Part shown: positions 33,080 through 41,651 of the stretch, piece after piece
Layout of the letters: the number at the start of each line of letters is the position of its first letter
How positions within the stretch are numbered: position 1 is the first letter of the stretch
Source of the DNA: Nocardia carnea NBRC 14403
Lineage (GTDB): Bacteria > Actinomycetota > Actinomycetes > Mycobacteriales > Mycobacteriaceae
Length of the DNA stretch: 50,739 nucleotides
Direction: 5' to 3'
Assembly: GCF_000308515.1 (NCBI RefSeq)
Contig: NZ_BAFV01000034.1
Location: 1 to 50,739, forward strand
Notes under the pieces: model-generated
Databases searched by the model: none
Seen by the model: only the letters and a program-made list of their open reading frames with translations
Told to the model about the DNA's origin: nothing
Made by a program: the position numbers and the translations under genes

Positions 33080-33335
33080 GAATCGGACGCTATTTGCCCG
33101 CCCCGGAGGCCATAAAATGTCGCTTCACACAACGGGAAGTCGACCGGTCGAGCTGCATTGGTGAAGTAACGCACTCGCCGTGCCGCCCGGCTCCAGGTCA
33201 TAGCTCCGGTGATGGGCCAACTGCGTCAGTGCCGGGCATGAATGCGCGCTTCGCACAACAGGACAGATGTCTCAATTCTGCCCATGTTCTTCCCCGGATA
33301 TGACGACGCGCTGCGGGACGCCATGATGACCGGCG

Positions 33336-33340
33336 GGGTA
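33336..33340. repeat. Target site duplication (left), GGGTA
   Basis: The 5 bases directly before the left inverted repeat are GGGTA, identical to 41652-41656 directly after the right repeat. A 5-bp duplication is the normal result of Tn3-family transposition, so the element ends are fixed to the base. Confidence 0.85.
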
Positions 33341-33380
33341 GGGGAGTGACCGGAGTACGGCAGAAAGGGGCAATGACGCC
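33341..33380 (+). repeat. Left terminal inverted repeat of the Tn3 element
   Basis: Begins GGGGAGTGACCGGAGTACGG and continues to about 33378. The core at 33346-33375 pairs with 41617-41646 at 29 of 30 positions. Starting with GGGG is the Tn3-family norm. Confidence 0.85.
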
Positions 33381-33478
33381 CTGTAGTGGCTGGTCACAGG
33401 CATCGGTCGCGGGGGCCGTGCAGATCGTTTAGGGTTCGGACGGCGGCGTAGACCAGAGGATTGCTCCCGGGGAGTCGT

Positions 33479-36400
33479 GTGGCGTCGATCGACCGGACCG
33501 CGTATCCGCGGTTCAAGCGGGTGGTGTCAGGTCGGGAGCTGGCCGATTCGTTCGCGCCCCTGCTGACCGAGGTGGAGTGGGCCAGGTCGCGTACGACATC
33601 AGAGTTGCATGCGCTGGCTCTGCTGGTGTGGCTGAAGTCTTTTCAGCGACTGGGGTACTTCCCGAAGCTGGCTGATGTACCGGAAGTTGTTGTCGCCCAT
33701 GTCTGTGCAGCGGCTGACCTGGGTTCGGGTGTTGTTGCGGTGGAACATAATTCGCCGCGTACCGCGAAGTGGCATCGTCAGCTGATTCGTGAGTACCTCG
33801 GTGTGGTCTACGAGCCGGCGCGGGTGCGGGCGGTCGCGGAAGCAGCGATCCGGACGGCGGCACAGACGAAGGACAATCCGGCGGATCTGATCAACGTTGC
33901 GTTGGAGGAGCTGGTGCGCTCCTCGTGCGAACTGCCCGGCTACACGACCCTGGACGCGATGACCAAGACGATCCGCACCGAGGTCAATATCAGTTTCCAC
34001 ACGGCGGTGGCCCAGCGGATCAGCCCACCGGATCGGGCCCGGCTGGCGCGGTTGCTGCTGGTGGATCCGGTGACTCGGCGCAGCGAGTTCGACCGTCTGA
34101 AGGATCCGGCGAGGCAGGCGAGCCTGGGCAAGTTCCGTCAGCGTCTGGAACACCTGGCCGCTCTCGACGCGCTCGGCGCGACCGAGCAGTGGCTCGAGGG
34201 GATTCCCTCGGGCAAGATCGGGCACTTCGCCGGGGAGGCGAAGGTGACCGATGTCGCCGATTTCCGCAAGTACGGTGAGGACAAACGGCTGACGTTGCTG
34301 GTCAGCCTGATCCATACGTTGCGGACTGCGGCCCGCGACGAGGTGTGCGACATGTTCTGCAAGCGGATCTCCGCGATCCACAAGAACGGTCGCGAGCTGC
34401 TCGACAAGCTGCGTGAGCAGCATCGTGAGGAATCCGAGCGGCTGCTGGGCGTGTTCGGCGATGTCCTGGGTGCCGCTCGTGACGCTGTCGCGCCGAACGA
34501 CCTTGAGGCCGAGGGCGAGCCGGTCTCGGCGCCACGTGCTGGAGCTGTTGGCGGGGTGAATGATTCAGAGGTATTCGGCCGGGCCGGGCAGTTGATGCTG
34601 AAGGTGCTCGAAGCTGGCGGTGGTCTCGAGCAGCTGGCGGCGGCGCATGAGGCGGTGTCGGCTCATCACGGCAACAACTATCTGCCGCTGCTGGAGCGGT
34701 TCTATCGTTCGCACCGTAAAGCACTGTTCACGTTGGTCGATTCGATCCAGCTGGAGGCGGTGACCACCGAGCGCAGTGTGCTGGACGCGGTGGAGTTCGT
34801 GCGCGCGATCCGTGACCGGCGCAGCGACTGGATCGGTGAGATCGCGATCGTCGAACGTGACGGCGGTGAGAAACTGACGGTCCGGGTGGATGTGGACGCT
34901 TTCGCCAGCGAGGCGTGGCGGAAAGTGGTGCGTGACAAGCACAAGCCGGGGATGTTGTCGCGGCGGCATCTGGAGGTGTGCGTGTTCTCGCACCTGGCCG
35001 CCGAGCTGCGCTCGGGCGATATCGCGGTCGCTGGGTCCGATTCGTATGCCAACCTGAACGACCAGCTGATGAGCTGGGAGGAGTGCGAGCCGCTGGCCGA
35101 GCAGTTCTGCGCCCAAGCGGGTATCCCGGTCGACGCCGCCGAGCTGGTGACGTTCTACAAACGCAAGCTGACCGGTACTGCGGCGCGGGTCGACGCCGGC
35201 TATCCGTCGAACACCGATCTGGTGCTCGACGGCGGCCGCCCGGTCCTCAAGCGCCGCAAGGGCGACGAGCGGCGCTCGGAAGCGCTGGTGCTGGAGGCGG
35301 CGATCCATGAACGTCTGCCGCATCGCAGCCTGCTCGACGTGCTCACCCGCGTCGCGTACTTGACTGACTGGTGGCGGCACTTCGGGCCGGCGTCGGGGTC
35401 GGACCCGAAGATCCGTGACGCGATGGGCCGGTATGTGATCACGGCCTTCACCTACGGCGGGAACTTGACCGCGACCGAGGTGGCCCGGCACATGAAACAT
35501 GTGTCCGCGCACGAGATCTACACCGCCGGCAACAAGCACGCCGACGCCGGAAAGATCCACAAAGCCTCCGCCGAGGTGATCAACGCGTTCGCGAAACTCG
35601 ATGTGGCCGGGGTGTGGGGTGACGGGCAGGTGGTGGCCACCGACGGCTCCCAGATCGACACCTGGGAGAACAACCTGCTCGCGGAGTCCCACATCCGCTA
35701 CGGCGGGTTCGGTGGGTTGGCGATGCGCCACATCTCCAACACCTACGTCGCCCTGTTCACCCACTTCATCCCCTGCGGGGTGTGGGAGGCGATCTACATC
35801 ATCGAGGGTCTGCTGCAGAACACCTCCGACATCCAGCCCGATGTCGTACACGCCGACACTCAAGGCCAGTCGCTGCCGGTCTTCGGCCTGGCCACGCTGA
35901 TGGGATTCGAGCTGCTGCCCCGCATCCGGCACTGGCACGACCTGATCTTCTACCGGCCCGAGCCAGGTGCACGATATCAGCACATCGACTCCCTGTTCGG
36001 TGACCACGCGATCGACTGGGACCTCATCGAACGGCACTGGCCGGATCTGCTCCGGACAGGCATTTCGATCCGGGAGGGCCGATTGTCGTCGGTGACGCTG
36101 CTGCGTCGGCTGGGGAATCATTCGCGCAAGAACCGGCTGTACAAGGCGTTCCGGGAACTGGGGCGCGTCGTCAGGACGATCACGCTGCTGCGGTTTCTGT
36201 CGGAACCGGAGATGCGGGAGCAGATCACGGCGGTCACCAACCGGGTCGAGGCGTTCCACGGGTTTTCCGGGTGGCTGATGATCGGCGGCCGACTGATCGG
36301 ACACAACGACCCCGAGCATCAGGAGAAGGTGGTGAAGTTCAACGAGCTGGTCGCCAACTGTGCCATCTACTCCACCGCCCTGGATATCACCGACGCCGCC

Positions 36401-36583
36401 AACGCCCTTGCCGCGCAAGGGCACCCGGTCGACCCCGACGATCTGGCCACCATCGCTCCCTATATCACGCGTACGATCCGTCGGTTCGGTGACTGGGTGC
36501 TCAACCTCACCCCGCCGGAATCGGTGCCCGTGACGCGGCTGGACCTCGAACCGCGAGCATTGTTCCCGCCCGGACCGACGTAG
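33479..36583 (+). CDS. tnpA: Tn3-family DDE transposase (TnpA)
   Basis: About 1034 residues, the usual length. The N-terminal half is the DUF4158-like DNA-binding region; the C-terminal half is the Tn3 DDE domain. Catalytic residues appear to be D722 (VVATDGSQID), D793 (VVHADTQGQ) and E924 (NRVEAFHGF), with IRHWHDLIFYRP and FNELVANCAIYSTALDITDA also typical. The enzyme binds the 38-40-bp terminal repeats and joins them to the target by replicative transposition, leaving a 5-bp duplication. Starts: GTG 33479 (GGGGAG upstream) is preferred over TTG 33461. The gene appears full length and undamaged. Confidence 0.93.
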   Translation: MASIDRTAYPRFKRVVSGRELADSFAPLLTEVEWARSRTTSELHALALLVWLKSFQRLGYFPKLADVPEVVVAHVCAAADLGSGVVAVEHNSPRTAKWHRQLIREYLGVVYEPARVRAVAEAAIRTAAQTKDNPADLINVALEELVRSSCELPGYTTLDAMTKTIRTEVNISFHTAVAQRISPPDRARLARLLLVDPVTRRSEFDRLKDPARQASLGKFRQRLEHLAALDALGATEQWLEGIPSGKIGHFAGEAKVTDVADFRKYGEDKRLTLLVSLIHTLRTAARDEVCDMFCKRISAIHKNGRELLDKLREQHREESERLLGVFGDVLGAARDAVAPNDLEAEGEPVSAPRAGAVGGVNDSEVFGRAGQLMLKVLEAGGGLEQLAAAHEAVSAHHGNNYLPLLERFYRSHRKALFTLVDSIQLEAVTTERSVLDAVEFVRAIRDRRSDWIGEIAIVERDGGEKLTVRVDVDAFASEAWRKVVRDKHKPGMLSRRHLEVCVFSHLAAELRSGDIAVAGSDSYANLNDQLMSWEECEPLAEQFCAQAGIPVDAAELVTFYKRKLTGTAARVDAGYPSNTDLVLDGGRPVLKRRKGDERRSEALVLEAAIHERLPHRSLLDVLTRVAYLTDWWRHFGPASGSDPKIRDAMGRYVITAFTYGGNLTATEVARHMKHVSAHEIYTAGNKHADAGKIHKASAEVINAFAKLDVAGVWGDGQVVATDGSQIDTWENNLLAESHIRYGGFGGLAMRHISNTYVALFTHFIPCGVWEAIYIIEGLLQNTSDIQPDVVHADTQGQSLPVFGLATLMGFELLPRIRHWHDLIFYRPEPGARYQHIDSLFGDHAIDWDLIERHWPDLLRTGISIREGRLSSVTLLRRLGNHSRKNRLYKAFRELGRVVRTITLLRFLSEPEMREQITAVTNRVEAFHGFSGWLMIGGRLIGHNDPEHQEKVVKFNELVANCAIYSTALDITDAANALAAQGHPVDPDDLATIAPYITRTIRRFGDWVLNLTPPESVPVTRLDLEPRALFPPGPT

Positions 36584-36680
36584 CGGCCGGTATGTGGCCG
36601 GGGTGGGACCAGAATTAGGGGTGCCGGTAAGGATCGTGTCACCAGGTACATGAGCGGTGCCGCGTTCGATGCGGTGCTGG

Positions 36681-37613
36681 TCAGGACTCCGTGTCCTCGC
36701 CGGCCGCGGTGTTCAGCCGGTCTCGGTAGATCCGCAGTGCCTTCCGGTCGGCGCTCGACGCGTTCTCCCTGGCCGCCGCCTGGGCGGCGGCCGGCAGCAC
36801 CCGGTGCGCCGCCGGCGGCGCGGTGACGTGCAGGCTGTAGCCCTGCCCGCGCCGGACCTGTCGGCCGCGCTGGAACGCGAGGCGTTCAATGTCGCCGAGT
36901 TCGGTGACGCGGCTCGTCAGGTGGCGCGCGATGGTTCCGGGAATCTCGATCCGGATCGGTTGCTGTGGTTGCCTTTCCGCGCCGGTGGGGTCGGGGTGGT
37001 TGTCACGGCCGGGCATCAGGTCTGCGACCGCGGTGCGGATCGCGACCCAGCTCACCCGGTGCCGGCGGGCCAAGGCGGCGATGCTGACACCGTCGCGGTA
37101 GTCGTCGCGGACCTGATCGGTGGCGCCGAGCGCCGCGACCCGGGGGCGGCGCCCAGATTTCGCGCCGCCGGCCCAGGCGGCGGCCAGGCCCTCGCGGGTG
37201 AGTTCGTTCTGCAGGTCGCGCTGGAACTGGCCGACCGAGACCAGCACGTTGACCAGCATGGTGGTCGTGGCATCGGTGGCAGCCAGGTCGGTGATCCCCG
37301 ACAGTGCGCCGGACAGGACCCGCAGCTTTACAGTGTGCCGACGGCACCACTCGCGCACGGCGAGGATGTCGGCGAGGTCGCGGCACAGCCGGTACAGCTC
37401 CGACACCGTCAGCCGGTCCCCGGCACGCGCGTACCTGGCCAGTTCCTGGAAGCCCTCGCGTTCGAGTGCGGGGATCTTCGACGAGGTCGCCGGATCGGAG
37501 AACATCCGCACCCCGTCGGCACCGACGACGAGACCTTCCTCGGCAAGAAGGTGGGTCTGGCGGGTGGTGGACTGCTCGTCGGTGGAGACACGGGCGTAGA
37601 CGAGTTCGGCCAT
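36681..37613 (-). CDS. tnpR: Serine resolvase, long form (TnpR)
   Basis: A 310-residue serine recombinase. The N-terminal catalytic domain has nucleophile Ser10 in YARVSTDEQSTTRQ, and DRLTVSELYRLCRDLADIL. An HTH follows at about 165-195 (YRDGVSIAALARRHRVSWVAIRTAV). Typical Tn3 resolvases have about 185 residues; this one has an extra C-terminal 110 residues of unknown role (IPGTIARHLTSRVTELGD, RGQGYSLHVTAPP). It resolves cointegrates at the res site, which is probably the 37614-37783 region directly upstream. ATG 37613 follows GGAAGAGGC. It is convergent with tnpA, which is 97 bp away. Confidence 0.88.
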   Translation of the reverse strand: MAELVYARVSTDEQSTTRQTHLLAEEGLVVGADGVRMFSDPATSSKIPALEREGFQELARYARAGDRLTVSELYRLCRDLADILAVREWCRRHTVKLRVLSGALSGITDLAATDATTTMLVNVLVSVGQFQRDLQNELTREGLAAAWAGGAKSGRRPRVAALGATDQVRDDYRDGVSIAALARRHRVSWVAIRTAVADLMPGRDNHPDPTGAERQPQQPIRIEIPGTIARHLTSRVTELGDIERLAFQRGRQVRRGQGYSLHVTAPPAAHRVLPAAAQAAARENASSADRKALRIYRDRLNTAAGEDTES

Positions 37614-38012
37614 CGCGGAGCCTCTTCCGATCGGGCGCTGGGTTCCATTCACCCTATCTTCTGTCGTCAAACCCTGTCGTTAATCGTGATCGGATCGCAT
37701 TGGATCGGGAGGGCCGTTTCCGCAGGACCCCAACGGGCTGTAGCCGTACTCCGAGGCCTGTCGCCAAAGGGTCCTTTGGCGACGTCACTGGATTGCGCCT
37801 GGGGCCGGTCTTGTTGATGACAGTCATGCTGGTGGGTGCCCATGGCGGTGAGCGGGAGCTCTTGTAATCCGTATGAAACTTGGGCATCCACGGAGCGGGC
37901 TTTACTTCCATAAGGCCGCCACGTCGTCGTTGCCCTACCGTGTCAAAGTTCGCGGTCACGTGGGTGACCTGGGTGTGTCGAGCTTGCGGGCGGGCTGTTT
38001 CGATTCGGTGGT
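37614..38012. other. 399-bp gene-free region, probable res site and palindrome
   Basis: The stretch between the resolvase start and the ABM gene 3' end. It holds two direct repeats, CTGTCGTCAA (37661-37670) and CTGTCGTTAA (37674-37683), directly upstream of tnpR, and a perfect inverted repeat at 37760-37783. No credible gene is seen. Resolvase-binding subsites are expected here. Confidence 0.55.
37760..37783. repeat. Perfect 11-bp-arm palindrome
   Basis: GTCGCCAAAGG-GT-CCTTTGGCGAC, perfect arms with a 2-base centre, about 147 bp upstream of the resolvase start and inside the transposon. It could be part of the res site or a terminator for the ABM gene; position does not decide. Confidence 0.5.
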
Positions 38013-38309
38013 TCAGAGCTTGTTGGCGAGCACGTCGAGGTTGCTGATTTCGGGCGGCGAAGCGAAGAGTTCGTCGGCGCGTTCGGCGAGGGCCTTGCCG
38101 ACCGGCCCGTTGAGATGAGTTTCGCGGGCAGTCTGGTCCGGGAATGCGTCGATGATGCCGAACGTCGAGGGGCCGAACTGTACCGCAAACCAGGGCTTCG
38201 TGCCGGGCTCCTGCTCGACGAGTGGCAGCGCCGATCGGAGGAATTCTTCGACCGCGTTTTCCTTGCCGGGCTTGGCTTCGAGCCGGACAAGCAGTGCCTT
38301 GGTGGCCAT
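38013..38309 (-). CDS. Antibiotic biosynthesis monooxygenase (ABM)-fold protein
   Basis: A 98-residue ABM-domain protein: KALLVRLEAKPGKENAVEEFLRSALPLVEQEPGTKPWFAVQFG, then FGIIDAFPDQTARETHLNGPVGKALAERADELF. Members include quinol monooxygenases and heme-degrading enzymes; they work without an external cofactor, and small stress-linked versions are common. ATG 38309 has AGGAG 8 bases upstream; the upstream extension with MSTTSNRRPD is unlikely to be part of the protein. It is the first cargo gene beyond the resolvase, on the minus strand, divergent from the dehydrogenase gene across 351 bp. Confidence 0.85.
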   Translation of the reverse strand: MATKALLVRLEAKPGKENAVEEFLRSALPLVEQEPGTKPWFAVQFGPSTFGIIDAFPDQTARETHLNGPVGKALAERADELFASPPEISNLDVLANKL

Positions 38310-38660
38310 GTCGGGTCTCCTGTTCGAGGTGGTGGACAAGGTCCAGCATCACACCATCGACCGATGGAGGGAAGGGCCCTACCCTGCCCGCAAATCAATA
38401 AACCGATCTCGACCCTAGCCATCGTGGAACCGAAAGAGGAGACTTTGACATAGAGGGAATGCGACGCCTGGAGTGCGCCCGCTGTGTTGGCCCGCCGTGA
38501 GACATATTGGTGGGCAGTTTTGGTGTGATCGGAACTTGCGTTGCGCTGCCGCGTCGTCGGCCCTCAGCAGAACTTTTCGTTCGGTCGGTCGCTCACGTAC
38601 TTTCTGCGGCAACCCGGCCGGGCGTCAACCGGAAACGCCGCAGGGTCAGGGAGTGTCGAG
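38310..38660. promoter_or_regulatory. 351-bp divergent promoter region of the cargo genes
   Basis: Lies between the ABM start and the formaldehyde dehydrogenase start. A TTGACA at 38445-38450 is a possible -35 element for the dehydrogenase direction, but no good -10 follows at the normal distance. No gene or strong hairpin is seen. Confidence 0.4.
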
Positions 38661-39800
38661 ATGAAAGCGCTTGTGTACGACGGGCCCCGCGAGGTTCATG
38701 TGAAGGATGTGCCCGATGCGAGGATCGAGCAGCCGACCGATGTGCTGGTGAAGATCACCAGCACCAACATTTGCGGGTCGGATCTACACATGTATGAGGG
38801 CCGCACCGATCTGGAGCCCGGGATGGTCCTCGGTCACGAAAATTTGGGGATCGTCGCGGATGTGGGCAATGCCGTGGTCAAGGTCTCACCAGGGGATCGG
38901 GTGTGCCTGCCGTTCAATATCGGCTGCGGGTTCTGCCGCAACTGCGAGGAAGGGTTGACCGCGTTCTGCCTGACGGTGCACCCGGATCCGAAGATGGCCG
39001 GCGCAGCATTCGGTTTCGCCGGGATGGGACCATTCTGGGGCGGACAGGCGGAGTATCTGCGGGTGCCGTTCGGCGACTTCAACTGTCTGCGGCTGCCCGA
39101 GGATGCCCAGGACAAGGAAACCGACTACGTGATGCTGTCGGACATCTTTCCCACCGGATGGCACTGCACCCGCCTGGCCGACATGCAGCCCGGCGATTCG
39201 ATGGTGGTCTACGGGGCCGGGCCGGTCGGCCTGATGGCGGCATACTCGGCGATGATCCAGGGCGCCAGCAAGGTGATGATCGTGGATCGGCATCCAGACC
39301 GGCTGCGCCTGGCCGAACAGATCGGCGTCATACCCATCGACGACTCGAAGGACGACCCGGTCGAGCAGGTGCTGGAGCAGACCGATGGGAAAGGCGCCGA
39401 CAAGGGTTGTGAGTGTGTCGGCTATCAGGCCCACGACCCGCAGGGAAATGAGGATTCGTCGATGACGATGAACCGGCTGGTCGATTCGGTGCGCTTCACC
39501 GGGCACATCGGCGTGGTCGGCATCTTCCTGCCGCAGGACCAAAACGGCCCCGACGAACTCGAACGCAACGGCAAGATCGCCTTCGACATGGGCAAGTTCT
39601 GGTTCAAGGGGCAGAAGGTCGGGACCGGACAGGCCAATGTCAAGCACTACAATCGGCAGCTGCGCGACCTGATCCATCAGGGCAGGGCCAAGCCGTCCTG
39701 GATCGTCTCTCACGAGCTGCCGCTGGCCGAGGCCGAGTCGAGCTACCAGCATTTCGATGCCCGCGACGACGGTTGGACCAAAGTCGTACTGCATCCGTGA
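38661..39800 (+). CDS. Glutathione-independent formaldehyde dehydrogenase-like zinc enzyme
   Basis: A 379-residue zinc alcohol dehydrogenase. Catalytic zinc ligands appear as C38 (NICGSDLHMYEG), H59-E60 (GHENLG); the structural zinc cysteines are C89, C92, C95 and C103 (CGFCRNCEEGLTAFC). NAD-binding GAGPVGLMAAYSA follows at about 190, then the family stretch GADKGCECVGYQAHDP. The pattern and length match glutathione-independent formaldehyde dehydrogenase (FdhA), which oxidises formaldehyde to formate without added thiol. ATG 38661 has GGGAG upstream. It starts a three-gene cargo run with the PfpI-like and GlcG-like genes, 28 bp between. Confidence 0.87.
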   Translation: MKALVYDGPREVHVKDVPDARIEQPTDVLVKITSTNICGSDLHMYEGRTDLEPGMVLGHENLGIVADVGNAVVKVSPGDRVCLPFNIGCGFCRNCEEGLTAFCLTVHPDPKMAGAAFGFAGMGPFWGGQAEYLRVPFGDFNCLRLPEDAQDKETDYVMLSDIFPTGWHCTRLADMQPGDSMVVYGAGPVGLMAAYSAMIQGASKVMIVDRHPDRLRLAEQIGVIPIDDSKDDPVEQVLEQTDGKGADKGCECVGYQAHDPQGNEDSSMTMNRLVDSVRFTGHIGVVGIFLPQDQNGPDELERNGKIAFDMGKFWFKGQKVGTGQANVKHYNRQLRDLIHQGRAKPSWIVSHELPLAEAESSYQHFDARDDGWTKVVLHP

Positions 39801-39828
39801 GGCGGCCCGGATCGAGAGGAGCGCAACG

Positions 39829-40389
39829 ATGGCAACCGCACTGCAGGGCAAGCGGATCGCGATACTGGCTGCTGACGGGGTCGAAAGAGTCGAACTCGAG
39901 CAACCCCGCGACGCGGTGCAACAAGCCGGTGGGCACACGGAGCTGCTGTCGCCGGAGACCGGCGAGATCCAGGCACGCAACAATGACCTCGACGCGGCCG
40001 GAACATTCACCGTAGACCGGGTCGTGTCCGATGCTGAGGTCGACGACTACGACGCCTTGCTGCTGCCGGGCGGCACGGTGAACCCGGACAAGCTGCGAAT
40101 CGAGGAGGCGGCGGTGTCGTTCGTGCGTGACTTCGTCGGCTCGGGAAAGCCGGTCGGGGTAATCTGCCACGGTCCCTGGACCCTCGTCGAGGCCGGTGTG
40201 GCCAAAGGCCGAACGCTCACCTCATACCCGAGTCTGCGGACCGACCTGCGCAACGCCGGGGCCGACGTCGTCGACGAAGAGGTTGTGATCGACGGGAACC
40301 TGATCTCGAGCCGCTCGCCCGACGACCTCCCCGCGTTCTGTCAGGCCGTCGTCGAGCAGTTCGCGAAGCCCGGGGCGGGTGCGTCATGA
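39829..40389 (+). CDS. DJ-1/PfpI-family protein
   Basis: A 186-residue protein of the DJ-1/PfpI superfamily: GKRIAILAADGVERVELEQPRDAVQQAGG, DALLLPGGTVNPDKLR, and the nucleophile elbow VGVICHGPW with Cys113-His114, typical of the protease-like and glyoxalase III/deglycase members. Such proteins handle reactive carbonyls or act as stress chaperones. ATG 39829 has AGGAG 7 bases upstream. It follows the formaldehyde dehydrogenase gene and overlaps the next gene's start by 4 bp (ATGA), so the run is translationally coupled. A role in aldehyde detoxification with the dehydrogenase is inferred. Confidence 0.88.
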   Translation: MATALQGKRIAILAADGVERVELEQPRDAVQQAGGHTELLSPETGEIQARNNDLDAAGTFTVDRVVSDAEVDDYDALLLPGGTVNPDKLRIEEAAVSFVRDFVGSGKPVGVICHGPWTLVEAGVAKGRTLTSYPSLRTDLRNAGADVVDEEVVIDGNLISSRSPDDLPAFCQAVVEQFAKPGAGAS

Positions 40390-40799
40390 CAGTGAACAAG
40401 ACCTCGGTGTCCCTCGACGATGCGCAGCGGGTGATCGCCGCCGGACAGGCCAAAGCCGCCGAGATCGAGTCGCCGTCGAACATTGCGGTGGTCGATGCCG
40501 GCGGCAACCTCGTGGCCCACGTGCGGATGGACGGCGCCTGGATCGGCAGCATCGACATCTCGATCAACAAGGCGTTCACCGCGCGGGCGCTGGACATCTC
40601 GACCGAGGACCTCGCGGCCGACGCGGGTCCGGGCGAGCAGTTCTACGGGATACACGTCTCCAACGGCGGGCGCATCATGATCTTCGCCGGTGGTGTGCCG
40701 CTGCGGCAAAACGGCCAGGTCGTCGGGGCGGTCGGCGTCAGCGGCGGCACCGGGGACCAAGACAAAACCGTCGCCGAGTCGGCCGCAACGGCGATGTGA
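40386..40799 (+). CDS. GlcG/HbpS-like heme-binding or sensory protein
   Basis: A 137-residue protein of the GlcG/HbpS family: SLDDAQRVIAAGQAKAAEI, NIAVVDAGGNLVAHVRMDGAWIGSIDISINKAFTARALDI, and GRIMIFAGGVPLRQNGQVVGAVGVSGGTGDQDKTVAE. In Streptomyces HbpS is an extracellular heme-binding redox sensor; the plain GlcG proteins are cytoplasmic with unclear function. No signal peptide is visible here, so the GlcG type fits better. The ATG at 40386 overlaps the PfpI-like stop. Its position at the end of the cargo run suggests a redox-stress role. Confidence 0.85.
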   Translation: MTVNKTSVSLDDAQRVIAAGQAKAAEIESPSNIAVVDAGGNLVAHVRMDGAWIGSIDISINKAFTARALDISTEDLAADAGPGEQFYGIHVSNGGRIMIFAGGVPLRQNGQVVGAVGVSGGTGDQDKTVAESAATAM

Positions 40800-41129
40800 G
40801 CCGTGAACTACGTCGACAGGGCGCTGAGTCCAGCTGGCGACGTCGCGGATAACCCTGTAAGCAGCGACGCGCCACACACGAGTACCTATCGGCATTCCTT
40901 ACCTCCGTCCTGCCCCACGGCCCCCTTCCGCGGCATCAACGACACCGACCCGCAGCGACCGCACCGGCGCCCGCAACCCCTTCCCGGGAGTTGCCCTCTC
41001 GGTCTGAAGGCCGGCGCCGCCCCGGCCCACCACGTACGACGCCCTCTTGCATCGAACCAGCCAGGCCGTGACACCGACCCCGGAACCTACCGCCGACCAG
41101 ACGTAGGCCCCTGCTGGAGGCTCTCAGAA
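40800..41129. other. 330-bp transposon segment without a gene
   Basis: Between the GlcG-like stop and the frameshifted small gene. Long open frames here have no family-like pattern and I see no hairpin or repeat of note. Confidence 0.5.
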
Positions 41130-41547
41130 TCAGTCGAGACGTATCCCAAGGGCCTCCAGACCGACCTCCAAGTCGGACTTACCCATCAGCTTCTCGATCG
41201 TCTGACCGGCCAGCGTGGCGCACATAACCAAAACCTCCTCGGTGAGACGGTCCAGCTCGTCGAGCGCGGCCACATACGCTGCCAGCGCTACCTTCTCCTG
41301 CTCCGACGCGACCTCAGCGGCCCACCGGCCGGCCTGGGTTGCGGAACAGCACCTGCTGATCACGTTGGTCCTCGTACATACGTTGCGCATGGTTCACCGT
41401 GGCGTCGTCGAGCCGGTACGGCTGCTCGATCGCCGGTGCGAACAGCTCGATCTGCCCGACCGTGATCGAGATTCCTTCCCGCACAACATCGGTGAAGAAC
41501 CCGATCTTCTCTGGCGAGTACCAGTTCTGCTCGCCGAGTTCGCTCAC
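41130..41547 (-). pseudogene. Small hypothetical gene broken by a single-base frameshift
   Basis: GTG 41547 opens a frame beginning MSELGEQNWYSPEKIGFFTD and continuing to YEDQRDQQVLFRN, where it runs off and stops at 41314. A second frame, overlapping from 41390, continues GRWAAEVASEQEKVALAAY to the stop at 41130. Removing one C from the CCC run near 41336 would join them through ...FRNQAGRWAAEV... into one protein of about 138 residues. So this is a recently frameshifted gene or a sequencing error. The family is not recognised. It lies just inside the right end of the transposon and could be the last cargo gene. Confidence 0.55.
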
Positions 41548-41611
41548 CCCGCTGAGGCTAGCCGTCCGGGTGCCCCTACCGCTGCGCGAAGTCCGTTACC
41601 AGGCAAGTCAG

Positions 41612-41651
41612 AGGCCCATTGCCCCCTTCTGCCGTACTCCGGTCACACCTC
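41612..41651 (-). repeat. Right terminal inverted repeat of the Tn3 element
   Basis: Read inward on the minus strand it begins GAGGTGTGACCGGAGTACGG. The core CATTGCCCCCTTCTGCCGTA continuing to 41646 matches the left repeat at 29 of 30 positions. The outermost bases differ at two positions (GAGGT versus GGGGA). Confidence 0.85.

Larger units (their letters stand above)
33341..41651. mobile_element. Tn3-family transposon, complete, 8.3 kb
   Basis: Bounded by terminal inverted repeats (33341-33380 and 41612-41651) and 5-bp GGGTA duplications. It encodes a Tn3-type DDE transposase and a long serine resolvase with a likely res region upstream, plus cargo: ABM monooxygenase, formaldehyde dehydrogenase, PfpI-like, GlcG/HbpS-like and a frameshifted small gene. 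The inner 30 bp of the repeats match at 29 of 30 positions. It lies in a gene-free stretch between the amidase and SDR genes, so no recognised gene was disrupted. The intact ends and genes suggest recent, possibly active, insertion. Confidence 0.9.

Noticed and set aside
33242..33340. 32-codon open frame (MRASHNRTDVSILPMFFPGYDD...) ending at the transposon's left boundary
   Set aside because: The stop codon TAG falls within GGGTAG and would exist before insertion too, so it is not an interrupted gene; too short to support as a gene.
34565..36424. 619-codon minus-strand open frame over the transposase
   Set aside because: Antisense of tnpA, with no own pattern.
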